Shown: in pieces, positions 21,077 through 31,385 of the stretch
Layout: every line of letters starts with the position of its first letter
How positions within the stretch are numbered: the first letter of the stretch is position 1
DNA from: Climacteris rufus
Lineage: Eukaryota > Chordata > Aves > Passeriformes > Climacteridae
Assembly: GCA_013398175.1 (NCBI GenBank)
Contig: VZRZ01001922.1
Coordinates: forward strand, 686,140 to 750,139
Reading direction: 5' to 3'
Length of the DNA: 64,000 nt
Notes under the pieces: model-generated
What the model was told of the DNA's origin: nothing
Database searches by the model: none
The model's input: only the letters and a program-made list of their open reading frames with translations
Translations under genes and position numbers: made by a program

Positions 21077-22601
21077 CTGGGATACACCATTGGAAGACAC
21101 GGGTGAGGAAGGACCATAGAGGACCTCAGACCCCCAGCACAGGGTGATGTAGCAGGCTCTTTTCCAGTTATTCCAGTGAGGAAAGGGTGTAACGTGGACA
21201 AAGAACATGGCCAGGAGAGGGGAGATCAGCCCGGCCTGGCAAAGAGCTTGACTTTGCGGGGAAAGGGGTTTCTGTCCCCATGAACATGTGAGGCTATGGA
21301 TACCCAGATCTCCCTTTCCTGAAATCACCATGTCTGAGGACTGATCTCGACCATAGATTTGTACCTCTAAATCCCAATGTTTTCTTTTAACTCCTTGCTT
21401 TCAACTAAACATAACTGAGTTTACCAAAGAGTCAGAAATATTCTGAGACTGGGGAGTAGTAAATTGTTTTGTAGCTACAAATACACGATGCCCTACAAAC
21501 CTTTTTGCATCTGTTAATTGGTTAATATCAGATATCAAATATATGTGAAAGTAAGGGATTATTCTTAATGGCTCGGGGTGATTTAGGGATCCAAATGACG
21601 TCACTTCTTGCATCACTCCCATATGTAAATTTTTTTCCCTTGAAGATAAAAGGGCAAAAGTAAATAAAAAGCAAAAAGCAAATAGAAGTGAGATGACAAC
21701 AAAGCAAATATAAAAGGCAAAAGCAAATACAAAGGCTCTATGAGAGTCAGTTTAATTTCTCAAATTTCAGCTTTCCTTTTTTCTTTTTGTCTTCTTATTT
21801 TTTATGTGAAGAGGCCATAGTGGCTTTGAATGCAGAAGATTAATGCCTGCCACATTAGTTTATTTTCTTTAGCAGCAGCACATCTGTCTCATCTGCTCAA
21901 TGCAAGCATTTGGCAGCCCTGGGGAGACAGTTTGATGGTTTCTCTGGGTCCTTGGGAAGTTAAATATTTGGGAAGGCTGTTGTACAGGGCAGAGAAGCAC
22001 AGTTAAAATTAGGCAAAGGATATCAGGAACCACAAGCAAGAAACACAGTGGTGCCTGAAGCTATCCTGGGCTGCTCTTTGACTCACCCAGCCCCAAAATC
22101 ACAATGTCTGCAAAATCTAGTGACGACTTTGCCCTGGAATGGTGGGAACTGGAAGGGAGGGATGCACCTTTTAGGCAAGAAGTGCAATAATCACCCATGC
22201 CACTGCCTCTGTTCCCTCCTGCCTTCCCAACAGCATTTCATCCTTCCTAGCAAAGGTTTTGGGAGTTACCTCTAGCAGCCTGACACTTGTTTTCCCCACC
22301 ACACCTGAGTTCAATGACCCCACTAAGGACACAAACCTGCAGGGCCACACTGCAAGGGCTTTCTCCACACTGTGCTAAGGGTATTTTCTGTCCTGTAGGC
22401 ATTGGCTCACCAAGAACCGCCAGGAGAAGCTCCAGGTCACTTCCCCCATGGCACAGAACCGCTGCCAGACATGCAGAACCCCCGTGGTGCCCAGGCCTTA
22501 CCTCCTTGACTGCCAGCTGGGGTCTGGAGAAGTAGCCTCCAGCTCAGGAAGGCGGCGATGCCCAGGGCAGCTGAGAGGACGAGGCGGGGAAGGAAGCGCA
22601 T
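20262..22601 (-). CDS. Divergent Golgi-type sulfotransferase (HNK-1ST/CHST family 2), possible pseudoenzyme, two exons
   Basis: Joining 22601-22502 to 21076-20262 (phase 1) gives 304 residues: a short N-terminus, a hydrophobic anchor at about residues 7-25 (LVLSAALGIAAFLSWRLLL), a stem, and a luminal domain with three N-glycosylation sequons (Asn121, 144, 196). The family transfers sulfate from PAPS to glycans in the Golgi. Family marks are KRLRAFC (about 61-67), YCQVP (99-103), FVRDPFHRL (160-168), CRPCLVRYDYV (about 208-218) and a C-terminal FYRRDLAAF. In active relatives the 5'-phosphosulfate loop reads like PKxGCTNWKR; here it is PSTGVEEWQQ, with both lysines absent. The conserved Ser after RDPFxRL is also changed (RLIAT). 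The frame is nonetheless intact. Which CHST it is nearest to cannot be settled by eye. The first intron could hide another small exon. Confidence 0.82.
21077..22501 (-). other. Intron of the sulfotransferase-like gene
   Basis: A 1425-bp stretch between donor GTAAGG (reverse strand, from 22501) and acceptor CCCAG ending at 21077. It holds an A-rich, degenerate AAAAGCAAA-type repeat at about 21650-21735 and no exon that I could recognise. Confidence 0.7.
21648..21738. repeat. Degenerate A-rich simple repeat
   Basis: Repeated units such as AAAAGCAAA, AAAGCAAATA and AAAGGCAAAAGCAAATA occur over about 90 bp. This is imperfect low-complexity sequence within the sulfotransferase intron. Confidence 0.65.
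22502..22601 (-). CDS. Sulfotransferase-like gene, exon 1 (signal anchor)
   Basis: ATG at 22601-22599 opens MRFLPRLVLSAALGIAAFLS, a basic-then-hydrophobic type II signal anchor, and ends SQG plus one base at donor GTAAGG. The open frame extends further upstream, but this ATG puts the anchor at the N-terminus as in other Golgi sulfotransferases, and it has a purine at -3 (AGAAATG on the reverse strand). Confidence 0.75.
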
Positions 22602-22682
22602 TTCTGGGGTGTGCTGGGTGCTGAGAGCTGTGCTGCTGAGCAGCCTGGGACCCGAAGGAAGGGTGTTGGGGAACCTCCTGTG

Positions 22683-22692
22683 TTTATTTAAA
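22683..22692 (-). promoter_or_regulatory. TATA-like element upstream of the sulfotransferase-like gene
   Basis: The reverse strand reads TTTAAATAAA about 85 bp before the proposed ATG. The position would allow a 5' UTR of about 50-60 nt. This is inferred from sequence resemblance only. Confidence 0.3.
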
Positions 22693-25600
22693 CACACCCA
22701 GAGCTGGGTTAAAGTACTGTTTGGGCAGCAGCTCGGCAGGGGCAGGGAAACAGCCTGAGGCACAAAATGTGCCTCCTGCTCTTGATTACAACATGAGCTT
22801 TCGAGGCAGAATCTGCCTTTTTATTAATTTTTTGTGCCATGTTCAGCACTTGGCTATGCCAGATGACAGTGGTCCTTGTGACAAACAAGCCCGGTATCCC
22901 CAGTCCTGTGCAGGGTCCTGCAGAGCCGTGTGGGGCAAGATGTCTCTGGTACCCTGATGCTGCCTATTCTCTGCTGGCTTTGGCACCCAGCGAGGCACTG
23001 CCCAGGGGAACACTGCTGTGCGGAGCACCCTGTCCTAGAACTGGGGCTGAGCAGACAAGTGCTGGGCCATGGGTGCTGCCTCTGTGGTGCTGGGGGGTCT
23101 TTCTGTGTAGAAGCTGTGGCAGTGGAGGTGATGTGACAGGGTACACTCGCTGCCATGTTGCAGATCCACGACAAACCAGGGACTGGAAGTGCTGTGTCCT
23201 TTTTGCTGGGGGCTGCTTAAAGTCTGTGACTGCTGCTTGTTTTGTTAGAGCAGCCAGAGACACCAGGCAGTGCAGAGAAATTATACGAGAAAGGGGCTGT
23301 GCTCACATGCAGGCAGACAGACGTGCTGCTCCTCCCCTTCCCCGAGGAGCCACCCCGTGTGATGAAACGCACCTCCCAGGAGTTCTTGGAGCCCACTGGT
23401 GGATTTGCTCTCCTTTGGCCAGCCGTGGCTGTCCCAGCAGAGGGTGCTCCGCGCCCGAGGAACACCTGCCCAGCGCCAGTGGAGGCGATGGACGCGGGCT
23501 GCTCCATCAATGCTTCCCCACAGGCTCAGGGGATGAGCTTCACAGCTGCCATGGCCACGGCTGTATCTCCTAAAGCCTTTTTACAGCGAGGAGGAGATGT
23601 TTCCTCCAGGCCACGGGATCCCTGTGTTCAGAGGTCAGCCCTTGTGGCTGGACCCTGCTGCACATGTTCCTGCAACCTTCCTCCCCAAATCCGGGAGAAG
23701 CCCGGTGCAGACAGAGGTTGGGATGTGCGGGGCAGGAGTGAATGGCCGCACCTTGCTTCCCTCCCCAGCAGGAGACACACACTTTCCTTCCAGCTGCAGC
23801 GTTGCTCTTGCTCCCCCCAGCCCGACGGGACTTCGGGTGGCCAAGCCGGTGCTTGGCAGTGCTTCTCCCCTGCAGCTCCCGGAGCTGCTCCTGGGCAGCA
23901 TCTCTGCAGCCTGCCCACACTCCTGAGCGGCAGAGCCCCATCCAGCTGCCAGCAGACCCGGCTCCAGTGCAAGGAGCTCCTTTGGATCATGGCACTGCAG
24001 TGAGATTAACAAATGAAAGAGTGGAAGGAGCTCTGCAAGCTCTCTTGGTTGAGCAGGTGGTAGCAGCAGCATGTGCCTTCCTGCCCTAAAATACATTTCA
24101 GCAGGGACTGTCCCAACCACAACCCCAGTGAGCTGAAGTGCAGCTGCGGTGGGTAGGGAGAAATGCAGCTGATTTTCATTTTACAGTTGTAAGTGAAAGC
24201 AAAGAGACATTCTCTGTCTGAGGGGAAGAAACAAGGAGTGGAAAACCCCCTTTGCCTTGCATTGCAAGGAAACAGAATTTACCGAGTTACACCAGGGTCT
24301 CTTCAGAGGAAAGGATGGTGTCTGCTGTACCTGAGGGACCTGCAAGAAGGAAACTGTCCCTGAGCTGCCAAGGGGCTGGCTCTGGGGGGCAGCTGCTTTG
24401 CCTTGGCTGCTTCAGCTGCTGGGCTGCCATGGGGCATTATCAGAGCATAACTGGTTGAGCTCCTTAACTGGGGGTGAAGTTTCTCTGGGTGGCAGGGCCA
24501 GGCATCAGTGATGCCCCATGGGGCTTTGTGGGCACGAGCATCCAAACACCTCTCAGAGGCCTGTGTGCATCCCACATGGTGGTCTCCCTCTTCCTCCTAA
24601 TTGACAGCAGCACTGACAGGCCAGGGACTATGAGGGCCTTGAGCAGCTGGAATTGCCCTGCAGAGCCACCTCCCAGATGCCTGATACTGCTGCAGAGGAA
24701 TGTAGAAGAGAGAAGTGGGGAATCTGTCATCCCTCTAAGTCATATCTGCCATTTAAATGACGATTTTTAAACTTTTTTTTCTCCTGGCATTTTTTTTTTT
24801 TAATGCTGAAAAGTTTTCTCAAGTGTCTGTAGACACTGAAACTCACTACTGGACGTTCACTGCCTGTCTTCCATTGACCACTTAGAACCAGCAAGGCTGA
24901 GACTGCAGTTCTTGAACTGGAAGGCTTCCTGCTATACACTTGTAGGGAGGCAGTAGCCTTTTTGGGCACAGAGGCTGAGTCAGGTGTGGAAATGCATTCA
25001 CATCCTACTATTTTGTGCAATTCCACAAGGGAATTAGTTGGGGAATTCATTGAAAGCTTCCCCTTTTTCGGGAAAGCCCTCCCTGCCATGAATGTGAGAA
25101 AAATCTATTCTCTTTCTCTTCACACCAGCAGTAGGAGTGCCTGAATAAGGATTCCCAGATCTTTCCCCACTGATAGCTTGAACAGCATTGCCTTAGGCTC
25201 CCTTTTTCTCCTCAAAGGACACAAACCCTTTGCAGATATTCTCATCTGTTAATAAACATCCTCCTCTCCAGCCCTCCCGCATTCCTCCCACTTCCAAATT
25301 TTGCAAAGTATTGTCTTGTGTGACCCTGACCCGCGGGCACTGGTGTGATGGTCGCCCCCCTTGTTCTTTGTTCCTCCTCATGCCTGCCTTGTGGGAATGT
25401 GAACTTTGCAAAGTGATGGCAAACACTGCCTCATTTGGCGAGGGATGTTTGTACATTGCGATAAAGGAAGAGCGGAGAGGAAACCTTCTTATCCCTCTTC
25501 TTGTTTGGAAACTTGCATATGACATCTATGTTTTGCAAGCAAATTTGGGCCCATCTCTCGGCAGAAACACAGGAGCAGCTGGGGGAGGAACAAGCTGCCC

Positions 25601-26574
25601 CACTCCCAGAGCATCATTTACCAAGGAAATCTGGTCTTTGGGAAGGATGGTCCCGAGAGCAGGGCTGCCAGGCTGCTGGCTGGGGATGCAGGGCACTGAG
25701 TGGAGGAGGATTCCTTGAAATCAAACACAAAAGTCGAGGGTGGGAGTGGGTATTTGTGGATAAATGGGGGTGCTGCAAGTGGCCTCTTCTTCATCACATC
25801 TCTGGATGCCCCAGGCTCCACTGTGTGTGCTTGTGGCTGCCCAGCTTGGTTTGACATGGGGGCACACACCCCACCACCCACCCACAGGAGTGCCTGAGTC
25901 TCAGGGATGAGGTTTAGCCCTTCAGTGCATGACCTGGAGCCTGTCTGTAAACAGCAGCTCCTTCAGTCTTATGGTAATTTCAGACATTTGCCCATTAGTG
26001 TCCATTCTCAGCAGCTGACTGGTGGGGAGGATTTGGGATTTTCTTCTATCTGGCTCCCACCAGATGTGGGTGAGCCAATCTGCCCAGCACCTGAGAGCAT
26101 CTCCATCTCCTCCAGAGCTTGCACTCAGCACTGCCAGCGTTAGCAGTGGGCTGGGAAGGTGGCCATTTGTCCTTGTGCACTGCACAGGGAGCACCAGGCT
26201 GGCTTTGGGCAGGCAGGGAGAAGCCAGGGGCTGCAGGGACTGCCCCACACAGCAGCATCCTGGGACTGAGCAGCCCTGGACCAGAAATAGTTGTGCAGTG
26301 CGGAAAGGAAGGCAAAGCAAGTTCCCATTGCACCCAAGGAGTGGAGCAGGTAGGACAATGTTTGGAGTGGTCGTACGGCTCTGGCGCTTCCTGTTTTCCC
26401 GCGGGCAGGAGCTGTGATTGTCACTTCTCATTTAGCTCCTCATCCTGGGAGGAAGACAGTACCGGGCTGTCCGGGGGCAGCAGGATGTTTATGTGGCAGG
26501 CTGAGTCAAGGTGCTGCTTTTAATACGCCCCGGAGCAGAGTCATTGGGGGAAATGTACGTTTGAGATTTCTTTC

Positions 26575-26593
26575 TTTTTTTTTTTTTTTTTTT
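26575..26593. repeat. Poly(T) tract of 19
   Basis: Uninterrupted T-run following TTTC. No target-site duplication or retroposon body was recognised beside it. Confidence 0.85.
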
Positions 26594-29500
26594 AAGGCTC
26601 ATGAACATCCAAAGTACTTTGCAGTTGCCATCGAGCTGAGTGGCTGAATGCCAGTGCTGAGTGTCATTGTTTTCTAAGGCTCTTACACAAGGATTTTACA
26701 TGGTGCCATGAACCACTGGTAATTTAGGGAGGATTCATCTAATTAGTGATGCTATATCAAGAGGCTTTGCTTAATTACTACATGAGCTGTTAAACTTTGC
26801 ATTGTCTCAGCCAGGCCCACACCAGCTTGAGCACCCAAGGGTGGTGGAGAGAGGCAGAGGCAGCCCTGCAGCCTCTGCCATGTGCCCGTCCAGTGGACCC
26901 CTTTCTCCCTGCTTATTTAAGGATATTTGTGTTTTCCTTGGAGGGGGGACCAAGGCACTCAATTTTTAAAAAATACGGAGATTATAGCCACTGTCTCTCT
27001 GCAGGAGCAGATGAGAATCCCATGAAAACAAATAAGATGTGTTTGGATCCATGTGTGCAGGGGAAGGAAGCTCATGGCACTAGTGGCCATCACCCCTGTC
27101 CCATCACCTGCCATGGGACCAGCAGCCATTGCCCTCATCCAGCATCTCCTCATGGAGCTTTGTGGTGCTGCCTGAACAGCACAGGGCCTTTCACCACTGA
27201 GTGTTTCCCCAACCAGATCTGTCTTGCTTTGTGACCCAAGCACCTCCCAGCTCCTCCTGGCCTTCCTCTCTCTTTAGTGCTGCATGGGAGAACCCCAAAG
27301 TGCTCCCAGACAAACCAGGCAATGCCTGGGCATGTGTGGTAATTTGGAAAAATTCTTTCTCATTTATTTTTAATATGAATTTTATTTCATGCAGACATCT
27401 GTTCTTCCCTTTGGGACCTGAGTAAGAGAGGGATCCTGAAAGAGCCCTCAGGAGCCACTTCTCCACCCCACTGACATGAGGACAAAGCCTCTGCTCAGCC
27501 CCCAGCTTCACAGAGATGAAGGCGGTTTTTTTTGAGTGGCCACAGTGGCATTGTTTGGGGCAGAAAAGAGGAGATTTGTGTCTGAAACATCTCAGAATCT
27601 CCTGAAAAACAGGTGGTGGTGGTGAAGAACAGGATGGTGGGAAGAAAACCTCAGTTGTAAAATACCACTCACTGGAGCCAGGCTTTGATCTCCCTGCTGC
27701 AGTCCCTGGTGGGAAGGGGAGGTGTGGGCTGGAAGGAGATGGCCAAAGGAAGATAGGATCTCATGGGATTTGGGATTGTGTCTCCCACGGGTCCTCGTTT
27801 CCTGAGCCTCAACTCTCACTGTGAAACTGCTTCCCCAGGCTTCACACCCTGTGCCTGCCCTGTTTTTTGAGGAGAAGCATTTCTGCCTTGTTTACAGCAG
27901 CTTTTCCCCCTTTTTCTGTCATTTTTTGTGCTGCTGCCTGGTCAGGTGAGGAAGGCTCTCACACATGTCTGTTGCTGGGCATGGGGTGATGGATTCTCAG
28001 GCAGCCTTTGACCCAGGGACTGACTTTTGCTGATGCTCCTGAAAGCTGAGCTTGTTTGGGGGTGCACCCAGACTTCTGCCCACTGTTCCTGGCCTCTCCC
28101 AAGGGAGCGCTGCCCCGTGACACTGCAGGCTATCGTGTTTTCTTGGTTGCTGGTTGTTTCCATTATTCATCCAGCAACTCTTTAAATATTCAAAGATCTC
28201 TGACTGGTTTTTGAGCCACTGGTGGAGGAGGTGGCAGCATGGCTCCCTGGGGCTGCCTCCACATCTGGGTTAGTAGGATGCTATTTCTGATGCTCAGCAT
28301 TTTCGGGAACTCTGGAGCCTGTGGCCCTGACTCTGTACCAGAAGTGGCAGGGGGGAAAAGGGTTTAAGGTCTGTTTGTTTTACTTTTTTGTCCAGACAAT
28401 AAGCCGGCAAATACTCCCAGGCTGTTTATATTTGGATAAGGCCGCTCGTGTCCTGTGAAAGGAAAATGACACATCTATGACTTCTCCTGGGGAGAGGTGG
28501 TGCGGGATAAATGGGCCTGGTTGGAGTCAGGCCTGGCTGCCAGAAGCCTCTTGATGCCACTTGTGGGATGTGTGGGATGGCCTGGGCATTGTGGTGCAGA
28601 TGGGGAGGGCATGGCAGGGACACAAATGCCTGGTTTTCTCTCTCTTGGTGGCATTAGGCTGGGGCCAGATGCACAGAAAGGGTAGAGCTTGGTCCCCAGC
28701 ACCAGTCCCACGTTGCTGCCTCCTCTCCCATTGGGATGTGGGGCTGTGGACACTGGGAAGCAGCCTCATCAGGCTTCCCATCCAACAAGTTGTTTTTGGA
28801 GTCTGTGGGATGTGAACTACAAACCAAAATTCTGCTTTCCAGTGTTTTTGCCAGAAGCACAGCCCCTCCTGGCATGGCACTGCATGGGGGAAAGGCAGGA
28901 GGCATTAGGGTTTGGCTGCAGGGCTTTGGGCTGGCTCAGCTCCCACCATCCCTAACCTGGGCATTGAGTGTCTGACCCTCCCAGGGACACCCAGCTGGTC
29001 GTGCTGTGTGTCCCCATCTGTTCTGGCTCTCTCACACCTTTCTGCAACTAACGGGGTTTAAGTGGCTGCAAACAGGACTGGCAGCAGCTCCAGGACTGAG
29101 CCAGTGAGGATCAGTGTCCAGCCCCATCCAGCAGATTGGCAGAGCCCCCTGCCGCAACATGAGCCTTGTCTGAGCACAGGTGAGTGCAGGATTCATTTGG
29201 GGCACAGCACATACAGCATCCCTCTTGTCCTGAGGCCAGGTCTCATGGATGTGTGGGAGCCTCCTGCCACTGTCCAGCTGTGCAGAGCCGAGGGATGCTC
29301 TGCCCTGTCTCCCCCATTCTGACCGTCTCTTGCAAACCAAATGCATACCTGAGGTGTTTTCACAGGAGCTGGGCAGCCCATCATGGCCACTCACAACGTG
29401 GAGGTTACAAAAACTACCCCAAACCAGTTTCCTTTTAAATTTATTTTTGAAATTACTCGCTTGTGCAGAGTCCTACCTGCTTGTCCCATAGGGAAAGGTC

Positions 29501-31261
29501 AGGCAGGGGGAAGAACATGTGAACTTGAGGCCCTATGGGCCTGCAACAGGACGGGGAAGAGGAATTTTCTTGGCTCACAGAGCTTTGGCAGCTCCTGGGG
29601 TGGCTCTGCTGGCTTCACCCTTTGACAGGTGCTGTGAGAAAGCACCAGGAGGTCGCAGCTCCACTGCAGTCTGGAACTCCAGCTGGGCCCAACACCCTCC
29701 TACTTGACCTTAAAATTGTTCAGAATTACTTTTTTTTTAAATTTCCTCAAGGTTATTTTTACCTAAAAGTGAAGAAAAGAGAAACTTCTCTTCCTATTGT
29801 TTTTTTTTTCCCAGAAATTTTGAAAGAAGTAAGAGGGGAAGTGGCTTTCCTCCTTCATTCAGAGTTGGCAAATACAGCCAAAAATTGCCACCTCCTCCCA
29901 TTATTTTACTTCTGTTAGTAAATCTCACTTAACTGTATGTAAATTGGGCATTTCTACATCTATTTTCATTCTATGAAAAACCCAGTCCCTCACCTCTCCT
30001 CTCTGAGGAGTCCACATGGCAGATACGGGTATGGGGAGCTGTTCTCCATGAACTCAGGGCTTTGATGGACCCATCCTGGGGTACACAGGGAGATGGGAAT
30101 GTAAGAGCCCTGTGCTTCTGTCACTCCTGTTTATCCACATCTTCATCTGTTCATCTCAGCTGACAAGAAGAGTTGCCTCATTCCAAAATCTTTCATCCCC
30201 TCCCTGCCTCCCACCCTCCTGGCCACCTCCACTGCTCCCTGAAGGACATCAGTTTGGTGACCAGACACTGACAATGGTGCATGATGTCCTCCTTAGTGCT
30301 GCCCATTCCATTTTTGGGTGCAGCAATTGCAGCAGAGCAGCATAAAGTGTAAAATTGCATTGATTAATTTTTTTTTTCCTTCAAGGTGTTGTTCTCAAAC
30401 AATTGTGTCCCTATCATCCAGTGGGATCATGTTTGTCTCCCCACCCATGCTGAGGTTCATTTGATTTAAATATTTCCAAGCAGGCTGGAGACAAGGGAAG
30501 CAGCTTCTTGTCACCTGCAGCACTGCATTTCAGCAGAACAATGATCAGATGTTATGAAAGAAAAGGCCTGGAAACACCGGAAAATCACTTGAGAAGAAAA
30601 AAATTGCAACATGAGCAATTCACCATCATTTCACACATGGCCACAATTAAAGAAGCAGCAGATTTGGGAGCTGAGGTAGTTTTGGTCTGAAAAAACCCAA
30701 AGAATTTCAGCTCTGCTTCCTTCTGCAGGGCATAAAATGCTGCAGCTGTCAAAAGTCATGCTCTGGTGCTCCACCTGCCCCAAGTGCTGAATTCAAAAGC
30801 AGGCAGTGAAACTCTGAGCTAACAGGCCAGGAAAGTCATGAAATGGAGGACCAGAGACCTCTGTGCCTGAAGGAAAGGGCCAGGAGGGGTGAACAGCTCT
30901 TTCAACCCAGCAGCCCTCCGACTCTATGAGCCTCCATCTTCCTCTACACCTATTTCCTCTGAATGCAGGGTGTGGGAACAAACTGTATTTTGGGGGCTCT
31001 TTGGAAACAGATTTTAGATGCAGCAGTGCTAAGTCTTACCTAAGGCCTTGCAGCAGGTTTTGCCTCTGGGAGCTTGTGACCCCAAGTGGTTGGTGCAACC
31101 TGGTTGAGCATCCTCAGCTGATTGTCCTGATGAAGATGGAGACAAAGATGAGTGATGGAGAGGTGGCTCCCTTGGGAAGAACACCCTCAAGCATCCATTG
31201 CTTGCTTCAGCCTCTGAAGGAGGGCAAGACAGCAGGGAAGAGGTGGGAACGTGCTTTAGAA

Positions 31262-31385
31262 TCTGTGCCATGTACATGTGACACTGAGGGACATGGTTTA
31301 GTGGTGGCCTTGGCAATGGTAGATTAATTGTTGGACTTGATTATCTTAGAGGTCTTTTTCAACAGAGATGATTCTATGATTGTAA
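31262..31385 (+). mobile_element. CR1 LINE 3'-end fragment
   Basis: Contains ACTGAGGGACATGGTTTAG, TTGGACTTGATTATCTTAGA and AGGTCTTTTTCAAC, ending in GATGATTCTATGATTG. This is the CR1 3' terminus, whose family pattern ends in repeats of ATTCTATGA. The copy is 5'-truncated, in plus orientation, and moderately diverged. Confidence 0.75.

Noticed and set aside
20655..21119. A 154-codon plus-strand frame opposite the sulfotransferase exon
   Set aside because: It is an antisense shadow of the coding exon; the minus frame has clear family motifs and splice sites.
23242..24003. A 253-codon open frame that could be a gene
   Set aside because: It overlaps other long frames on both strands in GC-rich DNA, has a composition typical of chance translation, and no recognisable domain. 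Kept only as a low-interest finding.
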